Position numbers and translations under genes: made by a program. The notes below the pieces were generated by a model that was not told the DNA's origin, made no database searches, and saw nothing but the letters and a program-made list of their open reading frames with translations. A stretch of DNA of 10,382 nt from Caldilinea sp. (GTDB lineage Bacteria > Chloroflexota > Anaerolineae > Caldilineales > Caldilineaceae): the NCBI GenBank assembly GCA_026389955.1, contig JAPLGY010000630.1, positions 1 to 10,382 of the forward strand. The letters are read 5' to 3'. Shown one piece after another: positions 1 through 7,068 of the stretch; position 1 is the stretch's first letter; every line of letters starts with the position of its first letter.

Positions 1-1
1 G

Positions 2-997
2 GGCGCGCTCTGCAAACGCGTCCGTGAAGTGCGTGCCCTCAGCGGCCGCGAGATGGCGCAGCGCATCGGCATGCGCGCCACGCGCAGCATCACCGAGGAC
101 TTTGAGAAACAAAACCGGATCGGGCGACAGCCCTTCGATCGCTACCTCGAGATGCTTCAGGCTGCCGATGCGGTCCAGATGCCGATCAAGCCGACCCAGG
201 TGCAGATGCTTAAGCGGCTCTATGCCGAAAAGGGAATGGTCAAGGTGCGCAAGCGGACCAACAGCATTGCCGCCCTGAACTTTGAGGACATTCACCCGTC
301 CAACCGGCACCGTCCGGCTGCGCTTGCCGAACTGGTGGACCAACTCGCCAACGAGAAGCGCCCGGCCCTGATCATGGACGACCTGTGGTTTGTCCATGTC
401 CTCAACCAGACCAAACTTAGCCTTTATAAAATTGCCCCAGACGCTAAGTTTCTCCAGGGTTGGGAGGGATGGCACTCGATGGCAGCCAAGATTCCGCTGG
501 ATTCGCCCGTGCGTATCGCCCACAGCCAGGACGACTTTTTCGTCCCCCCGACCCTCGTCTACTTTTTCGAGAGCGAATACACCTACCCATACATGTTCAC
601 CGTGCAGGTGCGGGCGCTGCACCAAGCGATGGTGGCGCTCTCCCGGGATCACGATGCAGACGTACACAGGTGGTGGCGTCCCCTCACAACCTTTTCGTTG
701 CCCTACCAAAACATTGGCGTACCCCGCGCCGTGATGGTCAACGGCTCCAAAGTCTTTACCATCCCTCGCCCGATCAACACAGTGAGCGTGAAGGTGCCGG
801 GTATCGACTATCCCGTCAACTACACGCTAGTTGTCTGGGACATCTTGGCCACCTCTAACCCCGAAGTCGCTGCGGATCTCCAATCGAACACTCGACAGCG
901 GGTCTACTTTGCCTGTGACTATGACGCCCAGCACAGTTTCCACGTCAACTCCTGGCCCGAGGTGCAGCGCCTGATGGAGACTTGGGAACTCTGCTGA
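2..997 (+). CDS. Probable XRE-type helix-turn-helix regulator with C-terminal sensor-like domain (N-terminus off window)
   Basis: The frame is open from the left edge, giving 331 residues before TGA, so the gene probably starts upstream. The GTG at 29 would cut off the first helix of the apparent DNA-binding domain and has no clear ribosome binding site. Residues 3-55 (counted from base 2) have the pattern of a Cro/C1-type helix-turn-helix: a basic first helix (KRVREVR), a REMAQRIG helix where such proteins carry the 'eLAerlG' motif, then a RYLEMLQAAD helix. After a basic linker, residues 103-220 resemble the PAS-like ligand-binding half seen in MmyB-like regulators, including a PALIMDDLWFVHVLN stretch and many aromatic residues. 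No signal peptide or membrane segment is visible, so it is probably a cytoplasmic transcription factor. The domain assignment comes from recalled family patterns. Target and ligand are unknown. It is convergent with the GH38 gene, so a direct regulatory link is not implied. Confidence 0.5.
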   Translation, partial: GALCKRVREVRALSGREMAQRIGMRATRSITEDFEKQNRIGRQPFDRYLEMLQAADAVQMPIKPTQVQMLKRLYAEKGMVKVRKRTNSIAALNFEDIHPSNRHRPAALAELVDQLANEKRPALIMDDLWFVHVLNQTKLSLYKIAPDAKFLQGWEGWHSMAAKIPLDSPVRIAHSQDDFFVPPTLVYFFESEYTYPYMFTVQVRALHQAMVALSRDHDADVHRWWRPLTTFSLPYQNIGVPRAVMVNGSKVFTIPRPINTVSVKVPGIDYPVNYTLVVWDILATSNPEVAADLQSNTRQRVYFACDYDAQHSFHVNSWPEVQRLMETWELC

Positions 998-1262
998 GGC
1001 TGCCGACCTACTGGGACCGAGAAGACCGGTCGATCGGAGGTCGTGTCACTGCGCACCAGCAGCTCTATCAACCTGGTGGCGACGCTGGAGCAACTGCCCA
1101 GCCGGCGCTTCGACAGCGCCGCCGACACTATGCAAGCAGTGAGCGAGATCGGCGAGTACAGGTGGCCCGAAACAACCTGACATTTAGGCGACAAGGGGTT
1201 TTCGCTGAGTGGTCCACTTTTCGACCCGTCGGGGCGCGTGACTGTAGACCCCGTGGGTGCAC
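998..1262. other. Intergenic region between convergent genes; possible gene relic
   Basis: No convincing gene lies here. The frame of the upstream regulator stays open after its TGA for 60 more codons, up to a TGA at 1178-1180. The stretch from about 1043 reads like natural protein (for example NLVATLEQLPSRRFDSAAD). It lacks a well-placed start: a GGAG lies only 3 bases before the GTG at 1043. It may be the remnant of another gene or chance. Bases 1181-1262 hold a short mixed-composition stretch with a near-palindrome (agtggtccact) and no gene. I could not identify a mobile element end. Confidence 0.3.
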
Positions 1263-1299
1263 TGCGGTGCAGGGCAGCAGTCTGCTGCCCTGCACCGCA
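1263..1299. terminator. Perfect 17-bp hairpin between convergent genes
   Basis: Bases 1263-1279 (tgcggtgcagggcagca) are exactly complementary to 1283-1299, with a 3-base loop (gtc). The hairpin begins 4 bases beyond the GH38 stop codon on the minus strand and lies 265 bases after the regulator stop on the plus strand, the usual place for a bidirectional terminator. Neither strand has a T-tract after the stem, so it is not a textbook intrinsic terminator. It could instead protect the mRNA 3' end or pause polymerase. Confidence 0.6.
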
Positions 1300-1303
1300 C
1301 ATC

Positions 1304-3949
1304 CTAGCAAAGCTTGACCGTGACAACCTGGCGGGGGGCCAGCTCCAGCGAGAGCTGGTTTTGTGTGACAGCCAGCTCGGCTTCTGGCTGTTCGAAGAGA
1401 TCGCAGCGTTGGGCGCTCTGGAAACTGAGCAGCCCGGCGCGGATCGTCGCCTGCTGGGGGCTGTCGCTGGTATTGAGCAGGCGCACGACGGTGCCCTCTG
1501 GGGATGGTTTGACGTGCAAGGTGAGCACGGGGAGTTCGGGCAGCGAGAGCAGTGATCCGCGAGTGGGCCATCGGGGCTGGGAGGCTGGCTCGCCGAGCTG
1601 TTGGAGCAGCAGCGTGTCGTGGGCTGCGTCGAGCCCGAAGCGGTGGGCGTTGGCTTCGTTGAACGGGCCAGCATAGGGCAGCACTCGGTAGCGGGCGCCC
1701 ACCTGCCCTGGCTGATGGGCACGGAAATTGGTTTCCCAGTAAGTATTGGTGACCCAGCCCAGCAGCAGTGCGCGGGTCAGGTTGAAGCTGGACTGGTTGT
1801 CTCCGAAGTGAAACCCGCCCAGCTGAACCATTGGGTTGTCTGGGGTGGCAACGGTCACGCCGAGCAGACCGTTGTTGAAATCGACCCAATTTTGCACAGT
1901 ATAGTAGTCGAAGCAGACCCCAGGGAGCTGGTCGGCGCCGGGCTGGATCGCCTGGCCGCCGAGATCCAGGTGGGGGACAGCCAGAGGCAGGTTGAAGGGA
2001 TAGGCCAGGTAGGTCGACTCTGGGTGTGTGGTGCTGGAGAGGTGCCAGCGGGCGTTGAACTCGACCCAGGGGGCGTTGTAGGGCAGAAAGGTTGTTTGCA
2101 CCAAGGTTCCTGCGATGCCGGGGGCCTCCAGCTCCTGCACCACCCGGATCCCGGTGGGCAGCCGGAAGACGTGGTGGGCCAGGAGGGTGGTGGGGGTGCG
2201 GCGGCGGGCGCGCCAGCCGCTTTTCCAGCCGCGGTCCAGCTCCACGACTTCGGCATCCCAGTGCATCTCGAAGAGGCGGTGGCGTGGCCAAGGATGGGCG
2301 TGGTCGGCGACTTCTTCGTGGACAAAGGTATTGAGGGCGTAGTCAGCGTTTGGGTCGACCCATTCGTGATGCAGCTGTTTGTCGAACCAACGGGTCACAC
2401 CGCCCTGTTCGGTGTCGAAAGAAAACTGGCAGAAATCGGTCTCGACGTGGGCGTCTTCGCTGGCTGCATCTCCGAGTTTGTAGGTGCGCAGCTGGCTGCG
2501 GGGCACCACTGTGTAGCCGAAGGCGGGCACAGGGGTCGGGGGCAGCAGGGTATGTTCTGCGTCCAGGTCGATCGACGTGTCGGCGTTGTGGGCCTGGCGT
2601 CGACGCACATGGGGCTCGCGATCCTGGAAATGGCGTCCGGCGGTCGAATCGTCTGCGCTCCCGCGCTGGGTGAGCACCCAGTCGGACACATCGCCGCTCA
2701 GCGTGCGTTCCCAGGGCAGCGGGTTGACGAGCAGCAGGTCGGCGGCTGTGGCACGTTCGACCTGCTGGGCCAGCGCGGCCAGTGCATCGCGCTGCAGCAG
2801 CAGGCTCAGGCTGCGGGCCTGGAAGGCATAGTGGGCTTTGTGGTTCCACTGGGAGAGGGTGTCGTCGCTGTCTGGCCGGGCGACAGCAATATCGGCGCCC
2901 CAGGTATGTTCGTCCCAAAACATCAGATGGTCCCAGGCTTGCTGCCGGTAGAGCTGCCAGGAGCGTTGCAGCCAGCGGTCGGGGGCGGCCTGGCTGGCTG
3001 CCGCCAGTGCGTCGGCGGTGCGCAGCCGCAGTCGGCTCTGGCGGTTGAGGGTCTGCTCGCGTGCGCTGCTGGCACAGCCAAAATTCCAAAAGTCAGTCCA
3101 GTCCCCGCGGTGGGTGGGGAGCTGCGCTGCGTGCTCTTTGACGGCGGCCCACCACTGGCGCGGGGTGGCGAAGCGAATGTGGGGGCCCTTGCCGGTGTCG
3201 TTCCACGCATCGATCCAGTCGCTGAAACCAGCAAAGGCCGACCCGTTGTCGCCGAAAGGATGGTAGCTCTGGATCATGAGCGAAGGGAGCGAATAGCCGA
3301 TCGTGTCGAGCCAGGCCTGCACGCGCGGCCACCAGACCGTTTCAAACTCTTCCTGGCTGCGTCCGATCCCGAGGCGCCAGCCTTGGTAGTACGGCCAGCC
3401 ATTGTAGGCGAGGATCGAGCGCCCGCTTGGCCCCTGCCAGAAGAAGGTGTTGGGGCGTACGAAGGGCGCGCCACCGAAGTGGGTGTTGATGGCCATGGTG
3501 AAGCCTTCGATGCCGGCATCGAGCAGCAGGTCGACCAATGGCCAGCTTTCGCCGTTGACATCGCAGTTCATGGCGGAGGAGATCGAGAAGCCGTAGTCGC
3601 GGCGCAGCCGTCCGACCGTCTGCAGGCTTTCGACCAGCTGGTCGGTGTCGAACAGCGGTGTGAGATTGGCGTACATCCCGGTCACCTCGATCCGGCCGGC
3701 CCGTTCCAGCGCCTGAAAGCGTTCGATCTCGGCGGTCGAGGCGTGCTGCAGCCAGCGGTCGAGCACATAGGTGTTCTCGACAGTCCATCGAAAAGCGCCG
3801 TCACTGTCGCGGTCGGCGCTGCGTTCTGCCAGGGTGAGCGCCTCGCTGATAAAGCGTTCGTGCAGGTCGAAGACGATGGGTTGGTCGTGGGTGTAGCCGA
3901 TGTCGGTGTGGCTGTGGTGGATCAGGTAAAGGGTCTCGATTGGCGCCAT
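1304..3949 (-). CDS. Glycoside hydrolase family 38 (alpha-mannosidase-like) protein
   Basis: This 881-aa protein carries the GH38 N-terminal metal-binding signature at residues 11-20 (HHSHTDIGYT). H14 and D16 match the zinc-binding His and Asp of the family's HSHNDPGW motif. An Asp in MNCDVNGES (D130) is the likely nucleophile, and EHTWG (347-351) probably supplies the further zinc-binding His (H348). The remaining ~500 residues are beta-rich, as in the C-terminal sandwich domains of GH38. There is no signal peptide, so it is probably a cytoplasmic enzyme acting on mannosides or related sugars; the substrate is unknown. The ATG at 3949 was chosen because the conserved domain begins right after it. 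The frame extends 36 codons upstream to 4057, but those codons overlap the preceding gene and look non-coding. It starts 47 bases after the small membrane protein gene and is probably cotranscribed with it and the sigma factor. Some related proteins are annotated as DUF5054. Confidence 0.85.
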   Translation of the reverse strand: MAPIETLYLIHHSHTDIGYTHDQPIVFDLHERFISEALTLAERSADRDSDGAFRWTVENTYVLDRWLQHASTAEIERFQALERAGRIEVTGMYANLTPLFDTDQLVESLQTVGRLRRDYGFSISSAMNCDVNGESWPLVDLLLDAGIEGFTMAINTHFGGAPFVRPNTFFWQGPSGRSILAYNGWPYYQGWRLGIGRSQEEFETVWWPRVQAWLDTIGYSLPSLMIQSYHPFGDNGSAFAGFSDWIDAWNDTGKGPHIRFATPRQWWAAVKEHAAQLPTHRGDWTDFWNFGCASSAREQTLNRQSRLRLRTADALAAASQAAPDRWLQRSWQLYRQQAWDHLMFWDEHTWGADIAVARPDSDDTLSQWNHKAHYAFQARSLSLLLQRDALAALAQQVERATAADLLLVNPLPWERTLSGDVSDWVLTQRGSADDSTAGRHFQDREPHVRRRQAHNADTSIDLDAEHTLLPPTPVPAFGYTVVPRSQLRTYKLGDAASEDAHVETDFCQFSFDTEQGGVTRWFDKQLHHEWVDPNADYALNTFVHEEVADHAHPWPRHRLFEMHWDAEVVELDRGWKSGWRARRRTPTTLLAHHVFRLPTGIRVVQELEAPGIAGTLVQTTFLPYNAPWVEFNARWHLSSTTHPESTYLAYPFNLPLAVPHLDLGGQAIQPGADQLPGVCFDYYTVQNWVDFNNGLLGVTVATPDNPMVQLGGFHFGDNQSSFNLTRALLLGWVTNTYWETNFRAHQPGQVGARYRVLPYAGPFNEANAHRFGLDAAHDTLLLQQLGEPASQPRWPTRGSLLSLPELPVLTLHVKPSPEGTVVRLLNTSDSPQQATIRAGLLSFQSAQRCDLFEQPEAELAVTQNQLSLELAPRQVVTVKLC

Positions 3950-3996
3950 GGTTGTCTCTGTGGGTTTGTGAAGGTCTCTGTGAATCGATCTACTTC

Positions 3997-4197
3997 TTAC
4001 AGTTTCTGTCTGCGCCAGTAGAGCCCACCGGCGAGAACGCAGACGAGCAGCATCCACAGCAGCAGCGAGGTACGGAACGGCTGTCGGCGCTGTTGTCGGC
4101 GCTGGTGGGTATCCTGCAGGGAGCGGTGCAGCTCCTGGCGGAACTGGGCATCTGGGGCAACGAGCGGGAGTTGGCTGTCAGTCCACGGTTCTTTCAT
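3997..4197 (-). CDS. Small single-pass membrane protein coupled to the ECF sigma factor
   Basis: The product is 66 aa. Residues 13-30 form a polar, probably helical segment (PDAQFRQELHRSLQDTH), residues 31-42 are strongly basic, and residues 43-61 (TSLLLWMLLVCVLAGGLYW) form one transmembrane helix followed by a short basic tail (RRQKL). Its ATG (4197) overlaps the sigma factor's TGA in an ATGA, so translation is probably coupled. The longer in-frame reading to 4281 falls inside the sigma gene and was not used. The basic stretch before the helix suggests the N-terminus is cytoplasmic. The position is where a membrane anti-sigma factor is usually encoded, so it may hold or modulate the sigma factor, but it lacks a recognisable zinc-binding anti-sigma motif (HxxxCxxC). 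The function is inferred only from position and topology. Confidence 0.65.
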   Translation of the reverse strand: MKEPWTDSQLPLVAPDAQFRQELHRSLQDTHQRRQQRRQPFRTSLLLWMLLVCVLAGGLYWRRQKL

Positions 4198-4940
4198 GTT
4201 GGCTGTTGTTCGGTGTGGGCGGTAGCGGACCGGACGGTAGCGGACCGGACGGTGGCAGGCTCGGCGGTGGGGGCTCCCCATCCACGTTCTTCCAGATCCT
4301 TGCGCAGTGCAGCGAGTGTTCGAAAATACAAAGATTTGATGGCGCTCTCACTTTTGTTCATCAATTCGCCGATCTCCAGATTGGACAGCGTGGTGTTGAG
4401 TTTGTAGCGCAGCAGGTTGCGTCGTTCCTCGGGCAGCCGTTCGATCGCCTCCCAGAGTTCTTTGTGTTCGGCGGCTGCTTCGACAGTCTGTTCTGGGCGG
4501 GGCTCGTCGCTGCTGCGCCACCAGAAGCGTTCCAAGGAAAACATCTGACGGCGGCTGTGGTCGCGGTGCCAGTTGGCGACCAGGTTGTGGGCGATGCGGA
4601 AGAGCCAGGCGGAAAAGGGCAGCCCGCGGTCTTCGTAGCTGTTGAGCTTTTCCAGTGCCCGGTAGAAGGTGCGGGCGGTCAGATCTTCGGCATCTTGCAC
4701 GTTTCCGACCCGGTGGTAGATATAGGAATAAATTCGGTCGACATAGAGTTCGTAGAGTTCGCCGAATGCTGCGGGGCAGCTGCGGGCGCGCTCGACCAGC
4801 GCCGCTTCTCGCTCGGCTGTTCCTTCAGCTTCCTTTGCTGGCTCCGGGGCAGTGGTGGTGGGAAGCAGTTCTTCGGCTGCAGCGGCAGGTACAGGAAGGC
4901 GTGGGGTATAAGAAAAGAGTTTGCCGGGCCACCTGGACAA
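4194..4940 (-). CDS. ECF-type RNA polymerase sigma factor (sigma-70 family)
   Basis: The product is 248 aa. Region 2 lies at about residues 55-127 (AFGELYELYVDRIYSYIYHR, then DAEDLTARTFYRAL and FSAWLFRIAHNLVANWHRD), and region 4 at about 160-216 (LWEAIERLPEERRNLL, then EIGELMNKSESAIKSLYFRTLAALRKDL with the helix-turn-helix). Regions 1 and 3 are absent, as in ECF factors. It would direct RNA polymerase to its own promoter class. The start is a TTG at 4940, supported by a strong GAGGAG 8 bases upstream; no better start lies nearer region 2. Two parts are unusual: an N-terminal extension of about 45 residues rich in Ala, Pro and Glu, and a C-terminal tail (221-248) that contains a duplicated VRSAT. 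The gene overlaps the next by 4 bases and probably heads a unit with the membrane protein and the GH38 enzyme. Confidence 0.88.
   Translation of the reverse strand: MSRWPGKLFSYTPRLPVPAAAAEELLPTTTAPEPAKEAEGTAEREAALVERARSCPAAFGELYELYVDRIYSYIYHRVGNVQDAEDLTARTFYRALEKLNSYEDRGLPFSAWLFRIAHNLVANWHRDHSRRQMFSLERFWWRSSDEPRPEQTVEAAAEHKELWEAIERLPEERRNLLRYKLNTTLSNLEIGELMNKSESAIKSLYFRTLAALRKDLEERGWGAPTAEPATVRSATVRSATAHTEQQPT
4221..4250. repeat. Two perfect 15-bp tandem repeats inside the sigma factor's 3' end
   Basis: The unit ggtagcggaccggac occurs twice head to tail (4221-4235 and 4236-4250), followed by a degenerate partial copy. Since 15 is divisible by 3, the frame is kept, and the repeat encodes VRSAT twice in the non-conserved tail of the sigma factor. 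Replication slippage is the likely origin. Confidence 0.85.
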
Positions 4941-5036
4941 TAGAGGAGCTCCTCAGCGGGATCGGTTGGAAAGCGTCTTTGCCGTATTTTTTAATGGTCA
5001 CGCTTTTCAATTGTCGCGCACTCTGACGGATTGGCA
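4941..5036 (-). promoter_or_regulatory. Leader and possible promoter region of the sigma factor gene
   Basis: Nearest the gene, bases 4943-4954 (gaggagctcctc) form a perfect 12-base palindrome whose first half is the ribosome binding site for the TTG start. Further upstream, 4985-5015 is markedly A/T-rich against a GC-rich background, with a TTGAAA (5010 to 5005 on the minus strand) that could be a -35 element. No good -10 follows at normal spacing (ATACGG at 17 bases), so the promoter call is tentative. Confidence 0.3.
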
Positions 5037-5090
5037 AAATGGGAGGAGGGCTGCGGGGAGGCCCTGCTGCACATGCGCAGGGCCTCCCCG
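5037..5090 (-). terminator. Intrinsic-type terminator of the one-carbon operon
   Basis: Bases 5054-5066 (cggggaggccctg) are exactly complementary to 5078-5090 (cagggcctccccg), with an 11-base loop. The hairpin lies 16 bases after the fhs stop codon. On the minus strand it is followed, after a 13-base C-rich stretch, by ATTTT. The short and displaced T-run makes it weaker than a classical terminator, but its position after the last gene of the operon supports the call. The plus strand has no T-run. Confidence 0.65.
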
Positions 5091-5106
5091 TTGGAGGGAG
5101 GAGCGT

Positions 5107-7068
5107 TCAGGAGAGGCCCACCACTTTGCCGGTGAGAGGGTCGATATCGATATCGAAGAAGGCAGGTCGTGCAGAGAGGCCGGGCATGGTGCTCAGCGTG
5201 CCCAGCAGCGGGTAGAGAAAGCCGGCCCCGACGCTGGCGCGGATTTCGCGCACAGGAACAATGAAACCGGTCGGGGCCCCTTTCAATTCGGCGTCGTGGC
5301 TGATGCTCAGGTGGGTCTTGGCCATACAGATCGGCAGGTGGTCAAAGCCGGCGCGTGTGTAGGCTGCGATCTGTTCTTCGGCTTTGGCGGAGTATTCGAC
5401 GCCGGCTCCGCTGTAGATCTGGGTCACGATGGTTTCGATCTTTTCTTTGATCGAGCGTTCCAAGGGGTAGAGGTAGTGGAAGTGGGAGGGCTGCTGGCAG
5501 GCTGCGACCACAGCGTTGGCCAGGGCTACGGCGCCGGCGCCTCCTTCGGCCCAGTGGTTGGAGGGGACGGCGTCGTGTGCGCCTGCCTCGAGCGCTTTGC
5601 GGCGGATCTGTTCGATTTCAGCGTCGGTGTCGGTGTGGACACGGTTGCTGGCGACGACGACAGGCACCCCAAAGCGGCGGGCATTGCGCACATGGGCGGT
5701 GAGGTTGGCGCAGCCGGCTTCGAGCAGGGCCAGATTTTCCTGGGTGTAGGCGCTGTCGAGCACCTTGCCGGCGACCACCTTGGGGCCGCCGCCGTGCATC
5801 TTGAGGGCCCGCACTGTGGCGACCAGCACCACGCAGTTAGGCACCAGCCCGCTGGAACGGCATTTGATGTTGAAGAACTTTTCCATGCCGATATCGGCGC
5901 CGAAGCCGGCTTCGGTCAGCACATAGCCTTCTGGTCCCACCAATTTGAGTGCGATTTGGTCGGCGACGATCGACGAATTGCCGTGGGCGATGTTGGCGAA
6001 GGGGCCGGCATGGACCAGTGCCGGGGTGCCTTCGAGTGTCTGCATCAAGTTCGGTTTGATGGCATCTTTCATCAACACGGCCAAGGCGCCGGCTGCGCCG
6101 ATATCTTCGGCGGTCACCGGGTTGCCTGCGCGGTCGAGTCCGACCACCATCCTGCCCAAACGCTCGCGCATATCGTGCAGCGAGGTGGCCAGCGCCAGGA
6201 TCGCCATGATTTCGCTGGCTACGGTGATGTCGTAGCCGGTCTTGCGTTCGCGTCCTTTCTCCTGCTCGCCCTCTCCGATGGTGATCTCGCGCAGCATGCG
6301 GTCGTTGGTATCGACAACACGGCGCCAGGTGATCGTGTCCGGGTCGATGTCGAGGCGCACAAAACGGCTGATCTCTTCGGGGGTCAGCTCGTCTGGGGGT
6401 GTTTTGGGGATGCCCAGTTTGGCGAGCCGGCGCAGCATCGTGCCTGTAAAGAAGCGCTTGCCGTTTTTGGGCGGACAGAGCCGTTTGAAGAGGGTGGCGT
6501 CGTCCATGTCGGCCTCGTGAAAAATTCGGGCGTCGATGGCTGCGGCCAGCAGGTTGTTGGCTGCGGTGATGGCGTGGATGTCGCCGGTGAGGTGCAGGTT
6601 GAACTCTTCCATCGGCACGATCTGCGAATAGCCGCCGCCGGCAGCGCCCCCTTTGATGCCAAAGGTAGGCCCTTGGCTGGGTTGGCGGATGCAGGTAAAG
6701 ACCGGTTTGCCCAGATGGGCGCCGATCGCCTGGCTGAGACCGACCGTGGTGGTGGTCTTGCCCTCCCCCAACGGGGTTGGGGTGATCGCGGTGATCACGA
6801 CGTAGTGGCCGTTGGGGCGATCCTGAAGTCGTTCGCGCACGCTGAGCGCAACCTTGGCTTTGTCGTTGCCGTAGAGTTCGAGTTCTTCGGCCAAAATGCC
6901 AGCTTCTTCGGCGATCTGGCGGATGGGCAGGGGGGTCACCGCCTGGGCGATATCCAGGTCGCTGGGGTTCGAGTGGCAGGCCGAGGTAGGTTGCTGCGGC
7001 CTTGGCCTGTTCGACCAAAGCAGGGTCAGGGTGTTGGACGAGATAGACCAGCCGGCGGTAGCTGCCAA
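5107..7068 (-). CDS. fhs: Formate-tetrahydrofolate ligase, long form (start uncertain)
   Basis: The enzyme makes 10-formyl-THF from formate, THF and ATP in the cytoplasm, and can run in reverse. The sequence shows the nucleotide-binding motif [13 protein letters not shown], signature 1 ([13 protein letters not shown]) and signature 2 ([12 protein letters not shown]). The conserved part begins at [11 protein letters not shown] (base 6963) and runs about 618 residues to a normal C-terminus ([16 protein letters not shown]). It includes the LGIPKT...ARLDIDP-like segment (here [13 protein letters not shown]) typical of the longer type found as a domain in eukaryotic C1-THF synthase, rather than the ~557-aa clostridial type. 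The start is a problem. The only upstream in-frame candidate is a TTG at 7068, deep inside DUF1638 and with no clear ribosome binding site; the next is a GTG at 6942, inside the first conserved helix. The first 33 codons from 7068 look like the wrong frame of DUF1638. The true start has probably been lost (see findings). Last gene of the operon. Confidence 0.9.
   Translation of the reverse strand: MAATAGWSISSNTLTLLWSNRPRPQQPTSACHSNPSDLDIAQAVTPLPIRQIAEEAGILAEELELYGNDKAKVALSVRERLQDRPNGHYVVITAITPTPLGEGKTTTTVGLSQAIGAHLGKPVFTCIRQPSQGPTFGIKGGAAGGGYSQIVPMEEFNLHLTGDIHAITAANNLLAAAIDARIFHEADMDDATLFKRLCPPKNGKRFFTGTMLRRLAKLGIPKTPPDELTPEEISRFVRLDIDPDTITWRRVVDTNDRMLREITIGEGEQEKGRERKTGYDITVASEIMAILALATSLHDMRERLGRMVVGLDRAGNPVTAEDIGAAGALAVLMKDAIKPNLMQTLEGTPALVHAGPFANIAHGNSSIVADQIALKLVGPEGYVLTEAGFGADIGMEKFFNIKCRSSGLVPNCVVLVATVRALKMHGGGPKVVAGKVLDSAYTQENLALLEAGCANLTAHVRNARRFGVPVVVASNRVHTDTDAEIEQIRRKALEAGAHDAVPSNHWAEGGAGAVALANAVVAACQQPSHFHYLYPLERSIKEKIETIVTQIYSGAGVEYSAKAEEQIAAYTRAGFDHLPICMAKTHLSISHDAELKGAPTGFIVPVREIRASVGAGFLYPLLGTLSTMPGLSARPAFFDIDIDPLTGKVVGLS

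Noticed and set aside
995..997. TGA of the regulator read as selenocysteine or tryptophan
   Set aside because: No selenocysteine insertion hairpin was recognised, and TGA is used as the normal stop for most genes here (sigma factor, metF, metV, methyltransferase).
1178..1245. A possible insertion sequence end (agtggtccacttttcgac region)
   Set aside because: It has a vague resemblance to known element ends, but I found no matching inverted end, target duplication or transposase fragment.
1601..4021. An 806-codon open frame on the plus strand opposite the GH38 gene
   Set aside because: The minus-strand frame has clear GH38 motifs. The plus-strand product is Gly/Val-rich with no recognisable domain, which is typical of the complement of a GC-rich gene.
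3950..4057. A longer N-terminus for the GH38 protein starting at 4057
   Set aside because: The extra 36 codons are basic and Arg-rich, overlap the small membrane protein gene, and precede the normal family start at MAPIETLYLIHHSH.
4198..4281. A longer N-terminus for the small membrane protein starting at 4281
   Set aside because: It is Arg/His/Pro-rich sequence read out of frame from the sigma factor tail repeat. The ATGA-coupled ATG at 4197 is the natural start.
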